Source: an uncultured Alphaproteobacteria bacterium (GTDB taxonomy: Bacteria; Pseudomonadota; Alphaproteobacteria; Micropepsales; Micropepsaceae). Taken from it: a stretch of 64,000 nucleotides of DNA. The stretch covers positions 1-64,000 of the forward strand of contig CAILUV010000043.1 of NCBI GenBank assembly GCA_903837555.1, given 5' to 3'. Below, in pieces: positions 1 to 8,120 of the stretch. Under the pieces are notes generated by a model. The model was not told where the DNA came from and searched no databases. It saw nothing but the letters and a program-made list of their open reading frames with translations. Positions within the stretch are counted from its first letter, which is position 1. Each line of letters starts with the position of its first letter. Made by a program: the position numbers and the translations under genes.

Positions 1-231
1 CATTTCCACATCAATACCGACGAGTTCTGGTTCATTCCGGAAGGCAAGATCGATTACCTGATCGAAGGCGTCGGCCTGATCACCGCCAATGCCGGCGATA
101 TCGTCTATGCGACGCCGGGCCGTTACCATCGCGCCAGCTTCGCCGCTGGCCAGATGGACACGCGGTTGGCGTTCAACCGCAGCCCGACGCTGCAGCACAA
201 CTACGCTGAAGATGCCAACGGCCGGCAATAG
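1..231 (+). CDS. Cupin-domain protein, C-terminal part (partial)
   Basis: The window opens inside a gene read in frame 1; 76 codons remain before TAG. The peptide starts HFHINTDEFWFIPEG and contains GDIVYATPGRYHRA, the two metal-binding-type motifs of a small cupin barrel (H-x-H followed by a conserved Glu, then P-G-x-x-H). It is probably a cytoplasmic metal-dependent cupin of unknown substrate. The 5' end is outside the window, so length and partners are unknown. Its last 20 bases overlap the start of the next gene, which suggests translational coupling. Confidence 0.75.
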   Translation, partial: HFHINTDEFWFIPEGKIDYLIEGVGLITANAGDIVYATPGRYHRASFAAGQMDTRLAFNRSPTLQHNYAEDANGRQ

Positions 232-1770
232 CCGGTTCCTGCAAACGTTCCTGGCGGCGTCAACCGCCGCCGGGAACGGCCGCACGCGCATATTGCTTTG
301 CTCGGGCGCCATCGGGGTGATTGCCGCGATGACGCCAGCCACAGCTGCGCCATGGCAGCGTGGCTTCGTCGTCGCCACCTACGAGTATGCCTTTCGCTAT
401 GGCGGCCGCGCCGGTTTCGAGCGTGCCGGTGAAGTCGAGCCTGGATCGGACTGTCCGCATGGCTCGAGTGTCCACTTTGCCAATGACAAGAATACCGAAG
501 CTGCGCTTAAGCAGCCCTTCCGCAGCAAATACGAGATCGAAGCAATTTCCCGTCCGCCAGGCCTGCAACAGGTGCGGGCGCCGGTTTCGACACGCTTCAG
601 CATCTGGAACCGCGCAATCACCTATCGCGGCTGGAAGCGCGGCATCGAAACCTATGTGAACCCATGGGCAGCGGAAGACCCTGGTCAGCCCGAAGTAACC
701 GGCAGGATCGCGACCGGCTTCAATCTTGATAACAACGCTGCGACTGGCGGCTTCGTCGCCGAGGATGGCGAACAGGGTATCGACAATGCCCTTTACCGGG
801 CCTGGGGCTGCGATGCGCCTTGGCGCGGCAACGGCAATGCCACGTTGCATCTGCGCGCCAACGACAAGATGCAAGGCGGCCTGTACACGATGGTGATCCG
901 CGTATCAGGCAAAAGGATACGATGAATGACGACAATGTGGTCGTCGAGATAGGTTATTCGCCTGACAAGATCACCAAGAATGCGCGGGGCGACGTGGCAT
1001 CCGACTTTTCCTACCGGATCGTCAAAAGCGAACAATATTCCAGGCTGAAGGGAAAAATTCGCAATGGCGTTCTGGAAACCCAGCAGGTTGAGCAGTTGCA
1101 TGCCCCACGCCTTGCCTGGTTCTATGATCATGCTGGTGACGCCGAATTCCGCAAAGGAAAAATCCGGCTGGAAATCGCGCCGGACGGGAATGCCAAGGGC
1201 CTGATTGGCGGTTACCGCGACTGGCGCAAGATCTATACGGAAAACACTTTCGCACAGGATGGCGGACAGCAGGGCATTCGCGAGCATGAAGACGGCGTGG
1301 CGCTGTATTATGCCTTAAAACGCAATGCGGACGGGATGGCCGATCCCCGGACCGGTGAGAGGATGGGCATTTCCTCCGCCTATCGCATTACCGCCATGCC
1401 GGCATATGTGGTGGATTCTGCCCAGCCTCTTGGCGTGACCGTGATCCAGGCAGAGGAAACACGCCGCAAGGCATTCCTTGCGGTCCGCGAAGCCACGATC
1501 AAATCCACCAGAACGCGCATCGTTCAGGGCGTGCCGCCGGGCACCTCGCAAGGCGCGTTCCCCGCGATGGAACGCCGTATCGTGGATCTGCCCAGCAAGG
1601 AATTTTTCCTGAAGGTTCTGGACCGTCCTCACTATGACGCGGATGTCACGGAGATTGACGGCGAGCTGGTCGACAAAAACGGCAATGAAGTCGGCAAGCC
1701 GCCCGAAAAGCCGGGCGAGCAAGTTCAGAACAGGGGCGCGTCCGCGCAGGTCGCAGTCGCGGGCGACTGA
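212..1770 (+). pseudogene. Exported protein of unknown family, frameshifted; paralogue of the protein at 40308-41834
   Basis: Two consecutive frames (212-925 and 922-1770) together match the intact 508-residue paralogue at 40308-41834 along its length. Shared blocks include FRYGGRAGF, GCDAPWRGNGNATLHL, MNDDNV.VEIGYSPDKI and FAQDGGQQGIREHED. The first part has a signal peptide ending ATAA before PWQRG. At about 910-914 the paralogue reads SGNKDP, whereas here four A residues leave the frame one base short, so the first frame ends at TGA 923-925. The second frame has an ATG at 922 that overlaps this stop as ATGA. It could be a decayed gene, a sequencing indel, or two coupled half-proteins. I do not recognise the family. 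The 3' end abuts the convergent MBL gene with no spacer. Confidence 0.7.
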
Positions 1771-2583
1771 TCAGCTTGCCGTCACCGTCATCCCGTCATA
1801 GCCGGGCTCGACACCGGGCGGCAGTTCGCGCAGCAACGTGTCGTAATCCATGTCGACATGCATGTTGGTCAGGATGGCACGCCTGGGCTTGACCCGCGCG
1901 ATCCATTCCAGCGTGCGGCCCAGATGGGCATGGCTGGGATGAGGCGTGTGACGCAGAGCGTCGACGATCCAGCACTCCACGCCTTCCAGCGCCGCGAAAG
2001 CCGCATCATCCAGCGCGTCCACGTCGGGCGAATAGGCGATATTGCCGAAGCGGAAACCCAGGCTGCGGATGCGGCCATGCCCCAGCCCGAAGGACAGAAC
2101 CGGCAAAGCGCCGCCGGGGCCATCGATCTGGAACGGCACAAAAGGTTCGGGCAGCACATGCGGCGTCAGGATCGGTGGGTAATCGCGGTTGGGCGGGGTC
2201 TTGAAGATGTAGCTGAACTTGCGCTCCAGGCTGTCCAGCGCGAACCGGTCCGACCATAGATCGATCTTCCGGCCTTTCGCGGCCAGAACCAGCACGCGCA
2301 AATCGTCCATGCCGTGCGTCTGGTCGGCATGGTCATGAGTGATCAGCACGCCGTCCAGCCGGCCCACTTTCGTCGCCAGCAGCTGTTCGCGCAGGTCTGG
2401 CGAGGTATCGACCAGCGCTCGCGTGTCGCCATTCGCGCCCTTGCGGCTGACCAAGACCGAACAGCGGGTGCGGCGGTTGCGCGGCTGGGCCGGATCGCAC
2501 ACGCCCCATTGCGGACCGCCCTCGCCCAGCCGCGGTACGCCGCCTGAGGAGCCGCAACCCAGGATGCGCACTTCAATCGTCAT
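1771..2583 (-). CDS. MBL-fold metallo-hydrolase (PhnP-like)
   Basis: A 270-residue cytoplasmic metallo-beta-lactamase-fold hydrolase. The zinc-binding signature is clear in THDHADQTHG near residue 80, and a later histidine lies in TNMHVDMD near the C-terminus. The N-terminus, ILGCGSSGGVPRLG, is typical of the PhnP/RNase Z-like branch that acts on cyclic phosphate or phosphodiester bonds; the substrate here is unknown. The ATG at 2583 overlaps the tatD stop as ATGA, and this coupling decides the start over longer in-frame extensions. It is the last gene of the rlpA-dac-tmk-holB-tatD-MBL run, the usual place for it in alphaproteobacteria. Confidence 0.88.
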   Translation of the reverse strand: MTIEVRILGCGSSGGVPRLGEGGPQWGVCDPAQPRNRRTRCSVLVSRKGANGDTRALVDTSPDLREQLLATKVGRLDGVLITHDHADQTHGMDDLRVLVLAAKGRKIDLWSDRFALDSLERKFSYIFKTPPNRDYPPILTPHVLPEPFVPFQIDGPGGALPVLSFGLGHGRIRSLGFRFGNIAYSPDVDALDDAAFAALEGVECWIVDALRHTPHPSHAHLGRTLEWIARVKPRRAILTNMHVDMDYDTLLRELPPGVEPGYDGMTVTAS

Positions 2584-3362
2584 GCGGGGCGCTGAACTTT
2601 TGAAAACAGCCGGAAGAAATTCTCTGTCGTTGCGTCGGCAAGCTCCTGCCCGCTGACGCCTTTCAGATCGGCCAGCATGGCGGCGGTGTGGGCAACGAAG
2701 GCCGGTTCGTTGGTCTTGCCCCGGTGCGGCACCGGCGCCAGATAGGGCGCATCGGTTTCCACCAGTAGCCGGTCCAGCGGCACGCTTTTGATCACGTCGC
2801 GCAGGGGCTGCGAGTTCTTGAAGGTGGCGATGCCCGACACCGAGATATAAAGCCCCAGTTCCAGCGCCGCATCCGCCAGCTTCTGGGTTCCGGTGAAGCA
2901 ATGAATCAAGCCTTTGAAGGCACCCTTGGCCATTTCCTCGCGCAGGATATGAATCGTGTCGTCATCGGCATCGCGGGTGTGAACGATCACCGGCAGGCCG
3001 GTCTGCCGGGCGGCGGCGATATGGCTGCGGAAGTTGGCTTGCTGCGGCTGGCGCGGAGAATGTTCGTAGTAATAGTCCAGGCCCGTTTCCCCGATGGCGA
3101 CCACCTTGGGATGCGCGGCCTCGGCGATCAGCGCCGCTTCGTCGTCCAGCAGTTCCTTTTCGGACTCGTGCGGATGCACACCCACGCTGCACCAGACATT
3201 GTCATGTGCTTCGGCAACGGCCTTGACGCCGGAAAAGCGCTTCAGCTCGGTGCCGATGCTGACACAGACGCCGACACCGGCGGCGCGGGCGCGGGCCAGC
3301 ACTTCGTCGACCTTGCCGGCATAGTCGGGAAAATCGAGATGGCAGTGCGAGTCGACCAGCAT
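2580..3362 (-). CDS. TatD family metal-dependent hydrolase
   Basis: A 260-residue TIM-barrel hydrolase. The N-terminal DSHCHLDF gives the first metal ligands, EKELLDDEAALI-GETGLDYYY supplies the conserved Glu, PVIVHTRDAD and GLIHCFTG supply histidines, and VETDAPYLAP gives the final Asp. Family members are 3'-5' DNases or RNases linked to DNA repair and quality control. The ATG directly abuts the holB stop with no spacer, and the stop overlaps the next gene by four bases. In most alphaproteobacteria metG sits between holB and tatD; it is absent here. Confidence 0.93.
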   Translation of the reverse strand: MLVDSHCHLDFPDYAGKVDEVLARARAAGVGVCVSIGTELKRFSGVKAVAEAHDNVWCSVGVHPHESEKELLDDEAALIAEAAHPKVVAIGETGLDYYYEHSPRQPQQANFRSHIAAARQTGLPVIVHTRDADDDTIHILREEMAKGAFKGLIHCFTGTQKLADAALELGLYISVSGIATFKNSQPLRDVIKSVPLDRLLVETDAPYLAPVPHRGKTNEPAFVAHTAAMLADLKGVSGQELADATTENFFRLFSKVQRPA

Positions 3363-4412
3363 CTAAAGCGCCCCGCCCCGCGCCACGCGCGATATATCCC
3401 GCGCCATGGTCAGCACCGTCTGTCGCGGCTCCAGATTCAGCGCGGCGGCCCGGCTGAAGCCCTGTTCGATCCGTCCCAGCAGCGAAACCCACCGCTCCAG
3501 CTCGGCGCCGCCGCCATGCGCCCTGGCGCGGATGCGATCGGTCAGCGCCTCACCCAGGAAATTGCCGAACAGCTCCAGCCCGTCACGGGTGCGGAACAGC
3601 TTTTCGCCCAGCGTCAGCAGCGCCAGCAGATCGGGATCGCGCGCATTGTCGATCAACCGGTCGGCTTCTTTGGCCAGCGCCGCACCATCGCCGGTGGCCA
3701 AGGTCAGCGCCGCGCCCAAACTGCCGCCCGACAACCGGGCCAGCGAAGCGCGTTCATCGCTGTCGGCATCAGGCAGATGTTTGCGCAAGCCCAGTTGCAG
3801 TGTCTCGTCATCCAGCGGGCGCAGTTCCAGCCGCTGGCAGCGCGAGCGAATGGTAGGCAGCAACCGGCCCGGCAGGTTGGACAGCAGCAGCAGCATGGCG
3901 TTGGGCGGCGGCTCTTCCAGCATCTTCAGCAGCGCGTTGGCGGCGTTGTCGTTCATGTCGTCGGCGGTATCGACGATGGCGACGCGCCAGCCGCCCGCGC
4001 CGCTGGTCATGCCGAAGAAATCCGCCAGCCGCCGTATCTCGTCCACCGACAGCACGGTCATCAGCTTGCCGGTCTTGGGATTGATGGCGCGCTTGAGCAC
4101 CAACAGGCCCGGATGCGATTGCGCCAGCACCTGCCGGGTCGCGGTGTGATCGTCAGGCACCGACAAGTCTTCGGGGCCCGCATCGGTGGCGCCATAGGCC
4201 AGCAGGTAGCGCGCGATCCGGTAGGCCAGCGTCGCCTTGCCGATGCCCGGCGGTCCGGTGATCAGCCAGGCGCTGGGCGGGCGCCCTGCCCGCAGGGCCC
4301 GCGCCGCGCGCCCCAGCGCCACATCCTGCCCCAGCAGCGTGGCGGTCTCGCGGGGATGGGCAAACCCCTCGATACGGTCGCTGTCATTGGGTTCTGCGGA
4401 ACGCTTGGCCAT
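3363..4412 (-). CDS. holB: DNA polymerase III subunit delta prime
   Basis: A 349-residue AAA+ clamp-loader subunit. GPPGIGKAT near residue 53 is the P-loop, VDTADDMNDNAANALLKMLEEPP is the Walker B/sensor region of delta prime proteins, and SNLPGRLLPTIRSRCQR carries the SRC motif that contacts neighbouring subunits. The C-terminal helical collar domain is long, as is usual in alphaproteobacteria. The protein helps load the beta clamp onto DNA. The gene follows tmk by seven bases, the classical tmk-holB pairing. Confidence 0.93.
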   Translation of the reverse strand: MAKRSAEPNDSDRIEGFAHPRETATLLGQDVALGRAARALRAGRPPSAWLITGPPGIGKATLAYRIARYLLAYGATDAGPEDLSVPDDHTATRQVLAQSHPGLLVLKRAINPKTGKLMTVLSVDEIRRLADFFGMTSGAGGWRVAIVDTADDMNDNAANALLKMLEEPPPNAMLLLLSNLPGRLLPTIRSRCQRLELRPLDDETLQLGLRKHLPDADSDERASLARLSGGSLGAALTLATGDGAALAKEADRLIDNARDPDLLALLTLGEKLFRTRDGLELFGNFLGEALTDRIRARAHGGGAELERWVSLLGRIEQGFSRAAALNLEPRQTVLTMARDISRVARGGAL

Positions 4413-4419
4413 GGCCGCT

Positions 4420-5046
4420 TTATAAAGTGAAACGCCGGGCGACGGCGGCGAAAATCGTCTCGGCCACCTGATCCTCGGTTCCCGACGCGTCGATCACCCG
4501 GCAGCGTTCGGGATGGCGTTTGGCGATGTCCAGAAACGCCTGGCGCAGCTTTTCATGGAAGTCCGCCCCGAACTTTTCAAAACGTGTTTCCGCGCCGCTG
4601 CGGGCCAGCGCCCGTTCCAGCCCGATCTTCACATCCAGATCGAGGACCAGCGTCAGGTCGGGCGCGAAATCGTCCAGAACCGCGCTGTCGATCCGGCGGA
4701 TGGTTTCGCGGTCCACGCCGCGCCCCACGCCCTGATAAGCGAAGGTGGAGTCGTTGAAGCGGTCCGATATCACCCATTTGCCCGCAGCCAACGCCGGGCC
4801 GATGGTGCGGGCGACATGGTCGGTGCGCGCGGCATAGGCCAGCAGGGTTTCGGTGATGGCGTTCCAGCGGCCCGGCTCGCCTTCCACCATCAGCTTGCGG
4901 ATTTCCTCGGCGCCGGGCGAACCGCCAGGCTCGCGCGTGCACAGCACCGCGATGCCTTTTTCCTCGAGCGCAGCGGCCAGCCGGCGTATCTGGGTGGACT
5001 TGCCGGTGCCCTCGCCGCCTTCCAGGGTGATGAAGCGTCCGGTCAC
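4420..5046 (-). CDS. tmk: Thymidylate kinase
   Basis: A 208-residue dTMP kinase, close to the usual length. FITLEGGEGTGKSTQ is the P-loop, REPGGSPGAEEIR is the DRX/lid-adjacent motif, and SDRFNDSTFAYQGVGRG binds the nucleotide base. It phosphorylates dTMP to dTDP. No ATG fits; the best start is a GTG at 5046 that overlaps the stop of the upstream carboxypeptidase gene as GTGA. Much longer in-frame extensions lie inside the dac gene and are not real. It is followed by holB after seven bases. Confidence 0.93.
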   Translation of the reverse strand: MTGRFITLEGGEGTGKSTQIRRLAAALEEKGIAVLCTREPGGSPGAEEIRKLMVEGEPGRWNAITETLLAYAARTDHVARTIGPALAAGKWVISDRFNDSTFAYQGVGRGVDRETIRRIDSAVLDDFAPDLTLVLDLDVKIGLERALARSGAETRFEKFGADFHEKLRQAFLDIAKRHPERCRVIDASGTEDQVAETIFAAVARRFTL

Positions 5047-6194
5047 TTCCAGATCTTGCGCTTGACGCTGTTCCACATGCTGCCGATCACGCCAACCTTG
5101 GCCACCGCTTCGGCGGCATAGACCGGCACGTCTAGCGGCGGGAAATCCGGCGCCGTCACGCGCAGGGTGCCGACCCGCTGGCCGACCGATATAGGCGCCG
5201 TCAGGCCGGGATTGGGCCGCAGCTGGGTCTTCATGCCCTTGCTGGATTCCACCTGCATGGTGACGTTCAGCGCCTTGGCATGCGTGACCGACACGGTTTC
5301 CTGCGCACCTTCCAGAACCGGCAGGGTGCCGACGATCTGGTTGGTCTTGAGCACCGGATAGGAGCGGAATTCGCGGAAGGCCATCTCCATGACCCGCGTC
5401 GCCTCCTCGGCGCGGCGGATGTTGGGGAAATAATCGTTCTTGTATTGCGGAAAACGCAGCCCGTTCAGCACCAGGATCAGGCGCTGGTCGCCGCGTTTGG
5501 CCGATACCACGATACCGTAACCGGCGGCATCCGTATGGCCGGTCTTCAACCCGTCGGCGCCCTGCAGCATGCCCAGCACCAGATCGCGGTTGGGCTGGCG
5601 GATCTTGTTCCAGGTGAATTCGCGTTCGCTGAAATAGGGATAGTATTGCGCATATTCGGTGATCAGGTGGCGCGACAGCTTGGCCAGGTCCAGCGCGCTC
5701 ATCATCTGGCCGGGAGGCTCCGGCAGGCCATCGGGATTGACGAAGTACGATTGGTCGAGCCCGAGCTGCTTGGCGCGGGCGTTCATCATGTCGGCAAAGC
5801 CTTCGACGGTGCCGCCCAAGGCTTCGGCCACCACCACGCAGGCATCGTTGCCCGACTGGATGACGATGCCCCGGATCAGGTTTTCCACCGACACGCGGGT
5901 GCCCACATCCAGGAACATGCGCGAACCGCCGGTGCGCCAGGCGCGTTCCGACACCGGGAAGGTATCGGTCAGCTTGACGCGGCCATCCTTCAGGCGCCCG
6001 AACAGCAGATCGAGTGTCATCAGCTTGGACATGGAGGCCGGCGGGTTGGCTATCCGGCCTTCCTTTTCCCACAGCACCTGCCCTGTCGCGGCGTCCATCA
6101 GCAGCGCATGCTTGGCGGTGGTCTGTATCTGCGCCTGCGCCGGCAGGGCGGCGCACAGAAATACGCAGAGCAACAGACTGAAACGGCGAAGCAT
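5043..6194 (-). CDS. dacA: D-alanyl-D-alanine carboxypeptidase (class A low-molecular-weight PBP)
   Basis: A 383-residue exported penicillin-binding protein. A signal peptide ends ALPAQA/Q. The three active-site motifs are SMSK (SxxK) near residue 54, SGN near 114 and KTG near 218. A C-terminal PBP5-like beta domain and an amphipathic tail (NSVKRKIWK) for membrane attachment follow. It trims pentapeptide stems of peptidoglycan in the periplasm. It is co-transcribed after rlpA with a 17-bp gap, coupling septal-ring and wall-trimming functions. The exact dac paralogue (dacA, dacC or dacF) cannot be assigned by eye. Confidence 0.9.
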   Translation of the reverse strand: MLRRFSLLLCVFLCAALPAQAQIQTTAKHALLMDAATGQVLWEKEGRIANPPASMSKLMTLDLLFGRLKDGRVKLTDTFPVSERAWRTGGSRMFLDVGTRVSVENLIRGIVIQSGNDACVVVAEALGGTVEGFADMMNARAKQLGLDQSYFVNPDGLPEPPGQMMSALDLAKLSRHLITEYAQYYPYFSEREFTWNKIRQPNRDLVLGMLQGADGLKTGHTDAAGYGIVVSAKRGDQRLILVLNGLRFPQYKNDYFPNIRRAEEATRVMEMAFREFRSYPVLKTNQIVGTLPVLEGAQETVSVTHAKALNVTMQVESSKGMKTQLRPNPGLTAPISVGQRVGTLRVTAPDFPPLDVPVYAAEAVAKVGVIGSMWNSVKRKIWK

Positions 6195-6211
6195 GAAATC
6201 TCCCGATACGA

Positions 6212-7138
6212 TTACTGGTCTACAACAATATGGGCATCATTGGCGCCCGCTCCGGTCACGCGCGACAGGGCCGCATCAGCGTCTTTGACCGACGCGAATG
6301 GAGCGCTGCGCACCCTATAGAGCGTCTGGCCGCCGCGCTGAAGCGGCGAAATCTGCATGCCGCCGCCCAGCTTGTTCAGCAGCGCCTGGGCATTCTCGCG
6401 CCGGGTGAAAGCTCCAACCTGCACATACAGCCGGGTGGCCGGCGGCACCGAAACCTGGGTCACCTTTCCATCCGGCTTGGCGTCGTTGAACATCTCGGCC
6501 GGGATCGGGGCGGGTTTGGGCATGCCGGCGACCTGCGCCGGCGGCGCCACGGTGGCGCCAGGCAAAATTCCCAGCGCGGCGCTGTCGACCTTGCCGCTGG
6601 GCGCGGCGGAAGGCCCGCCAGCAAGGGCCTCAGGTCCGGCCGGTGCGCCGTTTAGTTCGGAGCGGCCCATATAGGTGACCCGCACCCTGGCCGTTCCGCT
6701 CTGGATGATGTCCAGAAGTTCGGCGGCGCGCCTGGACAGGTCGATGATGCGCCCGCGCGAGAACGGCCCACGGTCATTCACCCGCACGATCAGCGACTTG
6801 CCATTGTCCAGGTTGGTGACGCGGACATTGACCGGCATGGGCAGGGTCTTGTGGGCGGCGGTCAGCATGTCGCCGGTGTAGATTTCGCCGTTGGCGGTTT
6901 TCTTGCCGTAGAAGGTCGGCCCGTACCATGAGGCGATACCGGTTTCGTCATAATCCGGCTGCTCGCGCGGATAATACCAGATGTTGTCGATCTGATAGGG
7001 CTGGCCGACCTTGTAGACCCCGGCACTGGCCGGAACCTGGACCGTGGGGGGCGGAGGCGGCGGCGGGGGCGTCTGGGTGGCGCAGGCGGCCAACAGGGCC
7101 ACCGCCGAAACGCCGGAAAATCTCGCAAGCAACCGCAT
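6212..7138 (-). CDS. rlpA: Septal ring lytic transglycosylase RlpA (lipoprotein)
   Basis: A 308-residue lipoprotein. The signal sequence ends in the lipobox LLAAC, followed by a run of eight prolines. The double-psi beta-barrel domain starts at GIASWYGPTFYGKKTANGE and includes VRVNDRGPFSRGRIIDLS with the catalytic-type Asp. A SPOR domain ends the protein (RLYVQVGAFTRRENAQALL), which binds denuded glycans at the division site. The start chosen at 7138 puts the lipobox at the right distance; an upstream in-frame ATG at 7198 would give an improbable extension. It heads the operon rlpA-dac-tmk-holB-tatD-MBL. Confidence 0.92.
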   Translation of the reverse strand: MRLLARFSGVSAVALLAACATQTPPPPPPPPTVQVPASAGVYKVGQPYQIDNIWYYPREQPDYDETGIASWYGPTFYGKKTANGEIYTGDMLTAAHKTLPMPVNVRVTNLDNGKSLIVRVNDRGPFSRGRIIDLSRRAAELLDIIQSGTARVRVTYMGRSELNGAPAGPEALAGGPSAAPSGKVDSAALGILPGATVAPPAQVAGMPKPAPIPAEMFNDAKPDGKVTQVSVPPATRLYVQVGAFTRRENAQALLNKLGGGMQISPLQRGGQTLYRVRSAPFASVKDADAALSRVTGAGANDAHIVVDQ

Positions 7139-7241
7139 GGCCGGAATCACGCCCGTAAACACACGGGCGAGGCTACTGGACCGGGGCCCCCGGCTCAACG
7201 AGGTTGCCCAAAGTCCTTGTCAAAGCTAGAGAAACCGCCAC

Positions 7242-7331
7242 GGATGGGTGGCCGAGTGGTTTAAGGCAGCGGTCTTGAAAACCGCCGGGCCTGCAAGGGT
7301 CCCGTGAGTTCGAATCTCACCCCATCCGCCA
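7242..7331 (+). tRNA. tRNA-Ser (anticodon UGA)
   Basis: The acceptor arms GGATGGG (7242-7248) and CCCATCC (7321-7327) pair fully, followed by discriminator G and an encoded CCA. The D-arm GGCCGAGTGGTTTAAGGC, the anticodon loop CTTGAAA with TGA, a long variable arm and the T-arm GAGTTCGAATCTC are all present. The long variable arm and length of 90 nt identify a class II serine tRNA that reads UCA. Confidence 0.97.
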
Positions 7332-8120
7332 TTAATACCGGCAACATATTGTAAATAATGAATATATTTTTTGTCGAGTAGCTATTACCCACGATTTAAC
7401 CCACACTGATTTTTTGATAGGATTTGGGCCTAATTTCTCGCAGATCGTGCAGCCCGGTTCCCTTTGGTGTTCTGATTTGCGGCTTAGACCCGAGCGAGAT
7501 TCGCGATCACCATCCCCTGAATCGAAATACGCTCTGGCGATGTTGCGCGTCCCAGGTTGAGCCGTAGGGCCTCAAGCGCCTCCTGCATGGCCCGGTCCGC
7601 CCGCAAGCAGCGCCTATCCGCTAACCCAACGCCAGCCGCATCATAATCCGGCCGAAGTGAATGTCGGCTTTACCCCAAAAGCGGCCATTCGTTTGGATGA
7701 GCCCAATGTCCGCTTTGCGCCAATAGCGGACATTCGATAGCGCCTTTGGCGCCAGTTGCGAAAGAGCTTCCGCAGTGTCGGCGCGGGCGAGCAAGCAGGA
7801 ATAGCAGTGAGCCGGCGTCGTCGCCCACCTCCGCCACCGCCTGGGCCTGAGCCTGGAAACTGTTGGCAAGGATTACTTCGACGCGCGCCTTTTATAGCTC
7901 CGTAAAGTCTAGCTACCGTCTAGATTATTTGGTGGAACTTTGAGCTTTCCGGGTTGCGTAACGAATCCGCCACCTGCACATCATAAATCTGACAAGACTG
8001 CGCACTAAGACTCCCTCTATTCGCTGCCATTAGAAGCAGATCACCGCACGCCATCCATTTTCGCGTTGACCACACCGGTCACGCACGCGCTTGCGCGCGC
8101 GCTTACACATGGGGACACTT
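7332..8120. other. Long intergenic region between tRNA-Ser and a TonB-receptor gene
   Basis: I see no convincing gene in these 789 bases. The first 100 are AT-rich. The middle holds two copies of a short hairpin repeat (listed separately). A minus-strand reading of 7621-7869 gives a peptide ending in YWRKADIGLI-type text, which is a translation of the repeat rather than a protein. The last 100 bases precede the receptor gene and end with a GGGGA ribosome-binding site at 8111-8115. Confidence 0.6.
7660..7735. repeat. Tandem pair of intergenic hairpin repeats (copies 1 and 2)
   Basis: Copy 2 (7705-7734) is a perfect inverted repeat, AATGTCCGCT and AGCGGACATT around a 10-base loop. Copy 1 (7660-7689) is a degenerate version, starting AATGTCGGCT. 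Their starts are 45 bases apart. Another pair with almost the same spacing occurs at 38108-38183, and a single degenerate copy lies near 12217-12248. They behave like a REP-type dispersed element confined to intergenic DNA. Confidence 0.75.

Noticed and set aside
905-925. Programmed -1 frameshift at AAAAGG
   Set aside because: Slippage on the four A residues would restore the frame, but there is no heptameric slippery site, no downstream pseudoknot that I can see, and the paralogue has a normal frame. A mutation or sequencing indel is simpler.
8073-8090. Pho-box-like sequence before the first TonB receptor (GTTGACC, spacer, CGGTCAC)
   Set aside because: Only the second half-site resembles the consensus; the first matches at about two of seven positions.
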